A DNA stretch of 64,000 bases from the NCBI RefSeq assembly GCF_023221595.1, contig NZ_CP096568.1:1-64000 (forward strand). Reading direction: 5' to 3'. Below the pieces are notes generated by a model. That model did not search any database. It saw only the letters and a program-made list of their open reading frames with translations, and had not been told where the DNA came from. Positions 27,295 through 35,744 of the stretch are shown in pieces. A program made the translations under genes and the position numbers. The number at the start of each line of letters is the position of its first letter. The stretch's first letter is position 1. Source of the stretch: Rhodococcus qingshengii JCM 15477. Its GTDB lineage: Bacteria > Actinomycetota > Actinomycetes > Mycobacteriales > Mycobacteriaceae.

Positions 27295-28308
27295 CTACAA
27301 AGTCCGCTCAATAACGATTGCGCGGACGGTGCCGTCGAGTTCGTGTGCAACGACCACGCCGAACACTCCCCCGACCGTCCGCAGGCCGTGCAGGAGCGTC
27401 ACGACGAGCCGAAGCCCGGAGGCGTGACCGGGGGTCCCGAGGGCGATGGCGCCACCCCGGGGGTTCACCAGGTCCCCGTGCACGAGGAACCGTCTCATCC
27501 AGACTGCAGGAGCCGCTGCGAAACGCTCGTCGATCTCGACGTGGTCCAGCTGGGAAGCGAGAACACCGGCCCTGGTCAACGCCCGCGACGTGACGCGTTC
27601 CTGCACCTCCCACACCGTCGCCGCCGTACTCGGCTCGCTCACGACGGCCAGCACCTTGGCGCGCGGACGGAACCCCAGTTCGGCCGCACGGTCGTCCGTG
27701 CACAACAACAGGGCTACTGCGCCAAACGCCGGCGGCGCCACAACGCTAGGGAGGCAGCTAGTCCCGCCGTGGGCCGGACCCACACCGATGCCGGCCGGGA
27801 GGCTCCCGCGCTCGCGGTCGAGGGCCCTGATCTGGTCCCGATCGAGCAGCCTCCCACCGAGCGCGACCGGCACGATCTGGCCCGCGAAGTCCCCCGCCGT
27901 CGCAGCCGCCAGGGCTCGCGCGGTCGACCTGGCGGCGACCCCAGCGATGAGCTCCGGCGCGCTCGGCGGTGAATGTCCGGGCACCAACGGCCCGGAGTCC
28001 GCAGCACGCACCGCCGCCACTAGAGCGAGTGCCCCGGAAGCGCGGCGCGCCTGCTCCTCGAGGACTGCGGTACCCGGCACGGACCGCAGGTCGACAGCCT
28101 CAGGCCCGAAACCGATCCCGACGCTCCTCGACATGCCGCACACGACCACCTCGTCCACCTGGGCGGGGCATGTGCGAGTGCGCGCCAACATTGCCCCGAC
28201 GACCGGCGGTAGGAGGACGCCGGCGGTCGTGCTGCCGGGGAGTCCTCCGGCCTGCTCCGCCACGAGCGGGGAGCGAACTGCCTCGATGATCGCGAGGTGT
28301 CGCCTCAC
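27295..28308 (-). CDS. Thiolase-fold protein lacking catalytic residues
   Basis: 337-aa homologue of acetyl-CoA acetyltransferases (usual about 390-400 aa). The scaffold is clear: AIIEAVRSPL at the start, LDHVEIDERFAAAPAVWMRR and NPRGGAIALGTPGHASGLRL near the end. But the nucleophilic Cys region (usually N-R-x-C-x-S-G) reads QARRASGALAL, the GHP histidine is replaced (ALGTPGH), and the C-terminal CxG cysteine is absent (GVFGVVVAHEL). It cannot act as a thiolase by the known mechanism. The reading frame is intact, so it may be a binding or regulatory protein, or a pseudogene that has kept its frame. Alone, minus strand. Confidence 0.75.
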   Translation of the reverse strand: MRRHLAIIEAVRSPLVAEQAGGLPGSTTAGVLLPPVVGAMLARTRTCPAQVDEVVVCGMSRSVGIGFGPEAVDLRSVPGTAVLEEQARRASGALALVAAVRAADSGPLVPGHSPPSAPELIAGVAARSTARALAAATAGDFAGQIVPVALGGRLLDRDQIRALDRERGSLPAGIGVGPAHGGTSCLPSVVAPPAFGAVALLLCTDDRAAELGFRPRAKVLAVVSEPSTAATVWEVQERVTSRALTRAGVLASQLDHVEIDERFAAAPAVWMRRFLVHGDLVNPRGGAIALGTPGHASGLRLVVTLLHGLRTVGGVFGVVVAHELDGTVRAIVIERTL

Positions 28309-29027
28309 ACGTCCTCCTTCTTCGATGTTTCCTCCCAGCTTCAGCCAGGTCGGACTCGGATCCGTTCGTTCGAACCTCAGGGGTCACGCGGCTCCCGATC
28401 TCGGGCACCCGATCGGACTGAACCAACCTGCCGGGTAGTCGAACCCCTTCCGCCACTTCCACAAGCACGAAGCCCGGCGTTGGGCCAGGGACCACAGCCC
28501 AACATCTCGCTCGAAGCCCTCAAAGGCAGCACCCCCCGACCGCGCCACCTGGCCGCGACCTACGCCATGCCCAGTCACCGCCTGTCCAGGAACTCTATTC
28601 ACGTCGAACGACCGCCGCGCGACGGCAACAAACACCTCTTAAGGCGATGTGCCTCTCCGCCTCAGCCACGCCCGATCTGCCGCGCCTACTATGACCGAAC
28701 GAGAGTCCGCAGTCTGGGGAATCTCGGCCTCAGTCACCCACGAAGGCGGCTCTATCCGTCCGGGCCGCCGCCAGTCACAACGCTTTGGGGCCGTATACCC
28801 GGGCCCGAAAAATGCACACCCCAGTTGAAGTGAATCACCCCGCCCACCGGAGTAATGCCCCAATCGATCGCCACGCTCCAACACGAACGACCGGCGTAAA
28901 AAGCGCAAGCTGCACCCGACGCGTTTTGACTGAAGCTTAGCGTTGAGCACAACGGCACCATCAACAGCCGACAACTCACTCACTAGAGCGCTAACTCGAG
29001 AAGGGGTGTGACCCAATAAATGACGAC
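28309..29027. other. Gene-free stretch
   Basis: About 720 bp with no recognisable gene. Base composition changes here: downstream sequence to about 33.4 kb is visibly richer in A/T than the left side, suggesting this is the border of a separately acquired segment. Confidence 0.45.
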
Positions 29028-29975
29028 TTACGTCCGACCCCGTGCATCACTGAATTGATCGGCTCTTCTGAAGGGTAACGGCGATACTTCATTTCCAACC
29101 AAGTTATGGCCCCATGTATGACCCGTCGTATACTGCTTAACCCCCCAACTACTACCGTTGGGGACTTGCAATGCATCACAGCCGTACTCGACCAAAATTC
29201 CGGATGGGGCACATGCGTAGAACGACAGCATGCGATCGTTGATATGACGGCCGAGGGTCGAGAATAGGGGCACTTCTGCACGAATCACTGCGTCCATGGC
29301 CCGTCCGACATCGTCGATACTCCGCGCCTCAAGCATGATGTGTTCCAGAGTCCCGATCTGATCGGGGCGCCCCTTGCCAAGCGCAATGCTGTGGTGGCGT
29401 GCATTGCAGCGAAGGAAAACCGCATCTATTCCAGCCTCTGGCCAGACGATGTAATCGGTGACTTCAAAGCCTAGAACGTCACAGTAGAACGAGGTGGCAA
29501 CCGTTACGTCCTCTACGTATAGGAAGAGATGTCCCAAGCCTAATTCGCCTGCAACGAAACCATCAGAAGGTCTTGGGGACGCGTACGGTTGGGCAGCGAT
29601 TATGGGAGAGTAGGCGATTTCGGATGGAATTCCGGACGGGTCAACGAAAGCAGCTGTGCGGGCGTAATGTCTCCTGCTATTTACGTCGGCGGAGCCCTCA
29701 ATCACCTTGACGCCGTACGCGGACAGCCGATCCAGAATTATTTCGAAATCCCGCTCTAGCGGAACTTCCCATCCAACGCGCTCTAACGACTCCGACTCGT
29801 CTCGAGAGAGTTCAATCCGGAAGGCTCGCTCATCCATACGAAGCCGGAGGACATCTTCGTCGCCATCCGACGACGCAACCTCAAGCCCTAGGAGGTCTGT
29901 ACCGAAACTTCTCCACTCATTAAGATCCGCAACACGGAAACCAACATATGCGAGTTGGGATATGCGGGGAACCAT
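29028..29975 (-). CDS. Type I extradiol ring-cleavage dioxygenase
   Basis: 315-aa two-domain vicinal-oxygen-chelate protein of the BphC (2,3-dihydroxybiphenyl 1,2-dioxygenase) type. The Fe(II) ligands are visible: H149 in LGLGHLFLYV, H212 in TLEHIMLEA, E263 in GILVEYGCD; the conserved catalytic HH is in ARHHSIAL. It cleaves a catechol next to the hydroxyls to give a meta-cleavage product. ATG 29973-29975 is preferred to the upstream in-frame TTG-type start because AGGAG sits 7 nt before it. Last gene of the dioxygenase operon. The substrate could be any substituted catechol. Confidence 0.9.
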   Translation of the reverse strand: MVPRISQLAYVGFRVADLNEWRSFGTDLLGLEVASSDGDEDVLRLRMDERAFRIELSRDESESLERVGWEVPLERDFEIILDRLSAYGVKVIEGSADVNSRRHYARTAAFVDPSGIPSEIAYSPIIAAQPYASPRPSDGFVAGELGLGHLFLYVEDVTVATSFYCDVLGFEVTDYIVWPEAGIDAVFLRCNARHHSIALGKGRPDQIGTLEHIMLEARSIDDVGRAMDAVIRAEVPLFSTLGRHINDRMLSFYACAPSGILVEYGCDALQVPNGSSWGVKQYTTGHTWGHNLVGNEVSPLPFRRADQFSDARGRT

Positions 29976-29979
29976 TAAG

Positions 29980-30013
29980 ATACTCCTATCCACCTGAAAT
30001 ACTCCTATCCACC
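29980..30013. repeat. Tandem 15-bp repeat containing the ribosome site
   Basis: atactcctatccacc occurs at 29980-29994 and again at 29999-30013 (19-bp period). On the minus strand each copy carries ggataggag, so the ribosome-binding site of the extradiol dioxygenase is duplicated. Confidence 0.85.
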
Positions 30014-30176
30014 AGCAACTTAAGGCTTACAAAATCTTCCATGCAATGTTCGTTGCCGAGGTGCGATTCCCATCCCTCGTTCGTCTACAACGGCCACCAC
30101 CTCCAAGACCGAATGGAAGTTCAGGTGTGCTCATTGAGAGGCCAAGTTCGCGATTACGAAAGCCTAGCTCCAGGGG

Positions 30177-30734
30177 CTAGAAGAAGATACTGAGATTCTT
30201 TGAAAGGACGACATTCTGATCAAGCAGGATGGTCCGTCCAGCGATCTGGAAGCCGTCATCGGTGCATCGCAGGACATCGAACCGCTCGCCGGCCCAAATG
30301 TCAACTTCCGTCTCAAGTCTATTTCGATAAATAATGAAGTTCGACCTCACGTCCAGCAAGTCTCGCGCCGTAGACGAGGCGGCAACGCGAACATTGGTTA
30401 CCAGATGCCGACTCCTCGACGGTGGCTCCTCCGCCCAATGCTTCCCCGTCTCCTTCTGCATGATTCGGATTTCCATTGATTTCTTATCATCGTCGAAGTG
30501 CGCCATCTCGATACCGCGCGGAGCCACTTCGTCCTCAATTCGCTGACGCCGCAGGCGATTCTTCCGAACCGGCATCCAATACCTCAGATCATCTGCCAGC
30601 AGGTTGAACCATTCGCGATAATGCCAATCGTCAAGGAGTTGAGCTTCAAGATACAAGAATTGCTCAACATCGTACTGCCTCTGAAGAATGTCGGCCGTCG
30701 TTCGAATCTCTGACTCTTCCATCTCAGCGGTCAT
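30177..30734 (-). CDS. Ring-hydroxylating dioxygenase beta subunit
   Basis: 185-aa protein of the BphA2/NdoC small-subunit family (cystatin-like fold). Typical features: VEQFLYLEAQLLDDWHYREW FNLLADDLRYWMPVR near the start, SRHLVTNVRV, and the C-terminal AGRTILLDQNVVLSKNLSIFF. It forms the structural half of an alpha3-beta3 hexamer. Its ATG overlaps the alpha-subunit stop by 4 nt (30731-30734). Confidence 0.93.
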   Translation of the reverse strand: MTAEMEESEIRTTADILQRQYDVEQFLYLEAQLLDDWHYREWFNLLADDLRYWMPVRKNRLRRQRIEDEVAPRGIEMAHFDDDKKSMEIRIMQKETGKHWAEEPPSRSRHLVTNVRVAASSTARDLLDVRSNFIIYRNRLETEVDIWAGERFDVLRCTDDGFQIAGRTILLDQNVVLSKNLSIFF

Positions 30735-32038
30735 CGCTCGGGCACCTCTTCGAGTGTCGCAGGGTCTGATACGTGGGGCCAGTCTTTACTAGTCATGAAG
30801 TCCAACCAACGCCGATAGAAGGCTCTTTGGGGACCCTCATTCATATAGAGCTCACTGATCGTGCCAGGAAGGGTTGGGTGATTGTCCGTATCGTGCCCCA
30901 CGCCCATCTGATAATTCCAATTGAGCTGACGCGTCTGGTACCCCTGCTCAAGCATCTGGCCCATCAGGTTCCAGTTCTCCCCGTCATCAATTTCGACAGT
31001 GCCAGCCGCCCCCTCGGTCAATACCGATGACAGTTGCTGTGCCTTCTTCACTTCCTCAGGCGCGTCCTTGTCGACCACCGTCCAGGACCAGATTTCGAAC
31101 GTGTTCGGGCCTTTTGGATGCCACACCCGCAAGTTTGCTTGCCCCGGCAGACCCGACAGATTAGGGAAAACGGTGAAGTTTCCCACGGAGTTTACGCGTT
31201 CCGGTCCCAATCGTTCGATCGCAGTCGCTCTCCGCTGCTCTTTATAAGACGACGTGCCATCCGTGAATCGGTTCGCGTGATCAGTAATTGAGCCGTACCC
31301 ATGTCCCAGCCTCGATGAGTACATATAACCCGCAGGCGAAGGGCCATCATAGATGTCGGTGTCGGTGATCTGAGCCAGCGAGCTCATATGGGTAATGTTC
31401 ACGTGGTAACCGTCGCCGGCGAACTGCTCGGCCGCGATCTTCCAATTTCCTCGAATCGTCCACTTGATAACGCCAGGCAGAACTTCGATTCCTCCTGGGG
31501 TGTGATCCACCCAACTGTCGATATAAAAGGTAGAATCCCCAAGGTAATCAAGAAGGGGGGGCGCTGTCGGGTCAAAGGTGGCGAAGATCAGCCCTTTATA
31601 ACTATCGATCTGCGCCACCTGGACGAGTCCGAACTTCGACTTGTCGAGTTCGTTGTAATAGGCGTCATTTTCGTTGGGAACATTGACCAGATCTCCGGAA
31701 ATATCGTAGGTCCACCCGTGGTACGTGCACATAAAGCGCTTTGCGTTCCCGTCCTCGGCTCGACACACCTTCATCCCGCGGTGACGACAAACATTAAGGT
31801 AGGCCTTGACAGAGCCGTCCTTCTGCCGGGCAACTATGACGGCGTCCCCACCCATATACGTGTTCAGAAAGTCGCCGGGATTCGGGATCATGCTGTCGTG
31901 AGCAAGAAACAGCCACGCCCGGCTGAAAAGCATCTTCAGCTCTCGCTGATAGACCTCTTCTTCAATGAAGATGTCCGCGGCGATCTGGCCGTTCTGCCAG
32001 TCAATCTTCGATGGCAGTGAGTCGAAGTCGTATGCCAT
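30731..32038 (-). CDS. Ring-hydroxylating dioxygenase alpha subunit (Rieske)
   Basis: 435-aa catalytic subunit. Rieske [2Fe-2S] ligands C84-x-H86 and C104-x2-H107 (CRHRGMKVC, FMCTYHGW), bridging D209 and mononuclear iron ligands H212 and H217 (AGDGYHVNITH), third carboxylate further on. It adds O2 across an aromatic ring to give a cis-dihydrodiol, with electrons from the ferredoxin encoded upstream. Length and the pairing with a beta subunit and MCP hydrolase suggest a biphenyl/benzene/aryl-carboxylate type system; the exact substrate cannot be read from motifs. Third gene of a minus-strand operon. Confidence 0.94.
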   Translation of the reverse strand: MAYDFDSLPSKIDWQNGQIAADIFIEEEVYQRELKMLFSRAWLFLAHDSMIPNPGDFLNTYMGGDAVIVARQKDGSVKAYLNVCRHRGMKVCRAEDGNAKRFMCTYHGWTYDISGDLVNVPNENDAYYNELDKSKFGLVQVAQIDSYKGLIFATFDPTAPPLLDYLGDSTFYIDSWVDHTPGGIEVLPGVIKWTIRGNWKIAAEQFAGDGYHVNITHMSSLAQITDTDIYDGPSPAGYMYSSRLGHGYGSITDHANRFTDGTSSYKEQRRATAIERLGPERVNSVGNFTVFPNLSGLPGQANLRVWHPKGPNTFEIWSWTVVDKDAPEEVKKAQQLSSVLTEGAAGTVEIDDGENWNLMGQMLEQGYQTRQLNWNYQMGVGHDTDNHPTLPGTISELYMNEGPQRAFYRRWLDFMTSKDWPHVSDPATLEEVPER

Positions 32039-32040
32039 TG

Positions 32041-32442
32041 CTAATCCTGTCCTTTATCTTCGCCGAGTGGAATAGTGCTCACGTATACTTGCCCGTCTGA
32101 AACTCTAACCGGATAAGTTTTCAACGGGATGACTGCTGGGCGTGTCAGAGCGGCGCCCGTTCTGATACAGAACTTTGCAAAGTGCATTTCGCATTCAACT
32201 GTATCTCCTTCTATAAACCCTTCCGCCAGCGAGGATTCTGCATGCGTGCACGTGTCATCGGTGGAAAGCAGTTCGCCATCAACATTGAAGACAGCGATTG
32301 GCGGTAGTGTTGGTGCCACCGCGGCTTCACCGGGCGTGAGGTCGACAGCCGCACAAACTCGAACCCATCCAGACTCGACTTCGTGATCACGCCGGTCATG
32401 TGATGAGTCCATAACCTCGTCTTCTCCCTTGTCCGCCAACAC
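32041..32442 (-). CDS. Rieske-type [2Fe-2S] ferredoxin
   Basis: About 133-aa electron carrier (BphA3-like): CTHAESSL and VECEMHFAKFC supply the C-x-H / C-x2-H cluster ligands. The start is uncertain: TTG at 32440-32442 has a perfect AAGGAGG 6 nt upstream and is preferred; the open frame extends to a TTG at 32476-32478 overlapping the hydrolase stop (TTGA), and an ATG lies at 32410-32412. Known partners need only about 105 aa. It shuttles electrons from a reductase (perhaps the one at 20069) to the dioxygenase. Two bp separate it from the alpha subunit. Confidence 0.85.
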   Translation of the reverse strand: MLADKGEDEVMDSSHDRRDHEVESGWVRVCAAVDLTPGEAAVAPTLPPIAVFNVDGELLSTDDTCTHAESSLAEGFIEGDTVECEMHFAKFCIRTGAALTRPAVIPLKTYPVRVSDGQVYVSTIPLGEDKGQD

Positions 32443-32474
32443 ATACCTCCTTGGGCGCATAGCCATCCTCTCCC

Positions 32475-33332
32475 TCAATCAGCTTGTAGGAACTTGCGTA
32501 CCAGTGTCGCGAATTCTTGCGGTCGCTCTGCCGGCGGCCAATGGCCGCAGCGGTTCAGAATGGTGAGCTCAGCCTGTGGCAGATAGCTCATTAAAAGCAA
32601 GGCCTGTTCGATCGGCACCATGCGGTCGAACCGTCCTTGTATAATTTTCACGGGTACATCTATCTGCGACAGAAGGCTTAGGTTGCTGTGCGGTGTACTG
32701 ATCGATTCAAGTTCAGCCTCCGCATGTTCGCGATGTGCGCATCGAAATTCGTGGAGTTTCTGGATTAATTCTGGAGTAATAAGATCTTCGTCATACATTA
32801 GTGCGCGAAGCAGTCGAGCGAGGGCAGCTTTATCATCCGGAGCGGATTGCAGCTCCGAATGAAGTCGGAGAACCTCCGATGGAAACGGCGATAATATATA
32901 GGGATCTCCACCCGTTGACGCGTGGCACGCACCAATCACAAGTCGCTCGACTCGGTCCGGAGCCTGAAAAGCCATATCCAATGCAGACGTGGCCCCCATT
33001 GACGTACCAATCACGGGCAAACGTTCGATCCCAAGATGATCGAGTACGCGTACCGCTGCGCGTACAACCAGATCGTGGTACGGCTCGTGATATCGGATAG
33101 GTCCGGAAAGGCCAAAATTTGGCATATCGATTGCGATGCATCGATTTGTATTCGAAAGCACCTCAATTACCTCGCGGTATATCAACCAGGAAGTGACGCC
33201 TGGCTGAGGTCCAAATGCATGGATAAGGAGGATCGGATCGCCTGTACCGATGTCCAGGTAATGTAATGGACCCTCTTCGGTGCCAATCGAATACGAAAAT
33301 TCTTCCGGTGCGTAGAGTTCTGGGCGGAGCAT
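32475..33332 (-). CDS. Meta-cleavage product hydrolase (alpha/beta hydrolase)
   Basis: 285-aa hydrolase with an intact triad: nucleophile S111 in IGTSMGAT, acid in QGRFDRMVP, base in NRCGHWPP; oxyanion HAFGPQPG near residue 38. BphD-like enzymes split the C-C bond of the ring-fission product to a carboxylate and a dienoate. Start ATG 33330-33332 with AAGGAGG 8 nt upstream. It is the first gene of the hydrolase-ferredoxin-dioxygenase-extradiol operon. It contrasts with the triad-less homologue at 18662. Confidence 0.9.
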   Translation of the reverse strand: MLRPELYAPEEFSYSIGTEEGPLHYLDIGTGDPILLIHAFGPQPGVTSWLIYREVIEVLSNTNRCIAIDMPNFGLSGPIRYHEPYHDLVVRAAVRVLDHLGIERLPVIGTSMGATSALDMAFQAPDRVERLVIGACHASTGGDPYILSPFPSEVLRLHSELQSAPDDKAALARLLRALMYDEDLITPELIQKLHEFRCAHREHAEAELESISTPHSNLSLLSQIDVPVKIIQGRFDRMVPIEQALLLMSYLPQAELTILNRCGHWPPAERPQEFATLVRKFLQAD

Positions 33333-33578
33333 CTTTCAGACCTCCTTAATATGTCGAGGCGCTGCTGCTGACTCCCGTAGTATTGCGCCCCACCGCTACT
33401 TAGACCAAGGTTCGGGGTTCACTCATCGGAACGCCGCCTGAACGGCCCCAGGTTCTGTGCCGCGCCTAAACGGGCTGCGACTGAATCGAACCGGAGTTTC
33501 CGGAGACTGATGTACCCCGAGTTTTCCGGAGTTCGTTTGTTTTACTTCAGGCATTGATGCACCCGAGAGAGGTCCACG

Positions 33579-33881
33579 ATGCCCCGACGTTATCTACCCG
33601 AGTTCCGCCGGAAAGTCCTCGATCTGTTGAAGTCAGGCCGCACGGTTGCCGAGGTCGCCTCAGGTCTCGATGTCACCGAGCAGACGATCTACAACTGGCG
33701 CAATCAGGAGCTCATCGATACCGGACAGAAGCCGGGGCTGAGCTCGATCGAGAGCGCGGAACTCGCCGCTGCCCGCCGCCGCATCGCTCAGTTGGAGACC
33801 GAACTGGCCATTGCCACACGGTCCACCGAGTTACTGAAGTCGGTGGTGCTCCCAAAAGGCGGTTCGAAGCGATCGAAGTGA
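33579..33881 (+). CDS. IS3-family transposase OrfA
   Basis: 100-aa helix-turn-helix protein (RRKVLDLLKSGRTVAEVASG LDVTEQTIYNW) with a leucine-zipper-like tail (ELAAARRRIAQLETELAIAT). The stop at 33879-33881 overlaps the OrfB ATG. OrfB lies in the -1 frame and a CCCAAAAGG slip-prone sequence at 33851-33859 could yield the OrfAB fusion transposase. Confidence 0.88.
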   Translation: MPRRYLPEFRRKVLDLLKSGRTVAEVASGLDVTEQTIYNWRNQELIDTGQKPGLSSIESAELAAARRRIAQLETELAIATRSTELLKSVVLPKGGSKRSK

Positions 33882-34729
33882 TGGCCAAGGAAGGACTACC
33901 CGTGCAGACGGCATGCCGGGTTCTGGAGGTGTCCGAGTCCGGTTTCTACGAGTGGCGAAACCGGCCACCCTCGGAACGTTCATTGCGACATGCCTGGTTG
34001 ACGCAGCTGATCACCGAGGTTCACACCGCCTCGCATGGCACCTACGGCGCCCGGCGTGTTCATGCCGAACTTACCCTTGGTCACGGCATTGCTGTTGGAC
34101 ACGGCTGTGTCGAGTTGTTGATGAGAACTGCTGGTGTGAAAGGGCTTCCGGGAAACAAACGTGCGCGCTCCAAGCATCAGACCCCGACTGCGAGCGATCT
34201 CGTGGACCGTAAATTTACCCGCGACGAGCCGAACAAGCTGTGGGTCACGGACATTACGGAACATCCCACGCGCGAAGGAAAAATCTACTGCGCTGTTGTC
34301 TTGGACGCGTTTTCGAGGCGGGTTGTCGGTTGGTCGATTGACAGTTCTCAGACGGCGACGTTGGTGACGAACGCTCTGGGAATGGCTATTTCGAATCGGG
34401 ATCCGACGCCCGGCACGTTGATACATTCTGACCACGGAGTTCAGTTCACATCCTGGGCGTTCACCCGCCGGGCCCACGACTCGGGCCTGGTCCCGTCAAT
34501 GGGATCGATCGGCGATTGCTATGACAATGCCGTCATCGAATCTTTCTGGGGCCGAATGCAAACCGAGCTATTGAACCGGAAACGATGGAGAACAAGGATC
34601 GAACTGGCCAACGCTATGTTCGAATACCTCGAGATCTTCCACAATCGCCAACGCCGGCACAGTGCCCTCGGGATGCTGACCCCGATCGAGTTCGAGAACA
34701 TACACTTCACACGTCAGCCCGTAGCCTGA
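33881..34729 (+). CDS. IS3-family transposase OrfB (DDE integrase core)
   Basis: 282-aa catalytic subunit from ATG 33881. HTH_21 region (THGTYGARRVHAEL-like SHGTYGARRVHAEL), then the rve core with acids in WVTDITEHPT, LIHSDHGVQFTS and DNAVIESFWGRMQ. Complete, without internal stops. Normally made as OrfAB by -1 frameshifting. Confidence 0.9.
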   Translation: MAKEGLPVQTACRVLEVSESGFYEWRNRPPSERSLRHAWLTQLITEVHTASHGTYGARRVHAELTLGHGIAVGHGCVELLMRTAGVKGLPGNKRARSKHQTPTASDLVDRKFTRDEPNKLWVTDITEHPTREGKIYCAVVLDAFSRRVVGWSIDSSQTATLVTNALGMAISNRDPTPGTLIHSDHGVQFTSWAFTRRAHDSGLVPSMGSIGDCYDNAVIESFWGRMQTELLNRKRWRTRIELANAMFEYLEIFHNRQRRHSALGMLTPIEFENIHFTRQPVA

Positions 34730-34805
34730 AGTCAAATATCGCGACTACACGAAACTCGGGGCACATCAAAGTCTCCGGACTCGCCGGTGCGATTCAGACT
34801 CAGCC

Positions 34806-35160
34806 TTGAGGGCCTCGTAATGAACCTGCTCAAGCTCCACCGGCGGCACCATTCTTAGACTCGAGTGCAGCCGCCGATTTCGTACCAATCGACCCATCCG
34901 ACCGCCGCGATCTCAACATCGGCGATCGTCTTGAACTGGCTCTCATGGAACACGGGGCCACATGCACTCGGTCTTGAACAGCCTGTTGATTGACTCCATC
35001 AACGCATTGTCATACGCATCCCCAACACTGCATATCGACGGCGGCCCCTCTTGCACAAAATGATTATTGCAACGGATCGATGCGTATTGGCCTCCCGCGC
35101 CCGAGTGCGCAACGACCTGGCCGCACCGAAGGGCTGGTCCAGACGTTCTTTGTCCCACAA
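34806..35160 (-). pseudogene. Older IS3-type OrfB remnant
   Basis: Minus-strand fragments VPPVELEQVHYEALKA (C-terminus, directly against the intact element), VGDAYDNALMESINRLFKTE, and AHSGAGGQYASIRCNN, WDKERLDQPFG in other frames correspond to the C-terminal half of an IS3-family OrfB of a different group. Broken by frameshifts. Confidence 0.7.
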
Positions 35161-35215
35161 TATAATTCGCAACGGCACCATTACCAGATCACCGTCATCG
35201 ATCAGGAGAAGAATC

Positions 35216-35290
35216 ATGATGATCTGATTCGCCGGTCTCGGCCGCATGGGTCGGCCGATGGCGACCAACCTGGCACGGGCGGTGACACCG
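35216..35290 (+). pseudogene. NAD-binding dehydrogenase fragment (3-hydroxyisobutyrate dehydrogenase type)
   Basis: After AGGAGAAGAATC the ATG reads MMI, a TGA stop, then FAGLGRMGRPMATNLARA, the N-terminal dinucleotide-binding motif of 6PGDH/HIBADH-type dehydrogenases. The stop replaces the usual Gly codon (GGA to TGA) and similarity ends within 25 residues. From here to about 35745 no gene is supported. Confidence 0.55.
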
Positions 35291-35744
35291 TTCTCACCAC
35301 CCGATCAGAAGTCGCTCGCGTTCGTTCCCCACCATGTGAGTAACGCGGCAATCTCCGCCGACGCCAACCTCTGAGGGACTCCACCCGACTCGGACAACTT
35401 CAACAGGCGAACAGAGACCGTACGACACTGCTCACCCCACCCCAGCCGTCCCCCCGCACCCGGTTCTGCAGATACTTCGGCCTGCTCAAACCGATCGATC
35501 GACGCACGGACGGACGGCCCATCCACGGCCGGCCCCGAATCACAGGAACTCACAGGTCGCAGGCATGATCGCGTGGGCAGTCGCATTCGAACGAAACCTC
35601 GGGCTCTCCGCGGCGCGAACTACCTCGCACTACCGGCAGAGTGTTTTCCACCAGCGAGTTCAAGAATCGCGACAGATCATCGAACGGCATCTCCTGCCAG
35701 TCCAAACCGAACGCGCACAATAGAACAGAAACGGCGCGACCCGG

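Larger units (their letters stand above)
33476..34802 (+). mobile_element. IS3-family insertion sequence
   Basis: About 1327 bp. Long imperfect inverted repeats (some 45 bp) begin TGCGACTGAATCGAACCGG at 33476 and, on the complement, TGAGTCTGAATCGCACCGG at 34802; both continue through tccggagac and ccccgagttt. The ends fit the IS3-family TG...CA rule; I could not define a target duplication. It is inserted next to an older IS3-type remnant. Confidence 0.8.

Noticed and set aside
35130..35150. gacgttctttgtccc shared with the repeat at 9088
   Set aside because: Only a 15-base match, explained as coding sequence of the IS3 remnant; flanks do not match.
35305..35586. 93-codon minus-strand frame
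   Set aside because: No ribosome site, no recognisable motif, lies in a debris-filled region.
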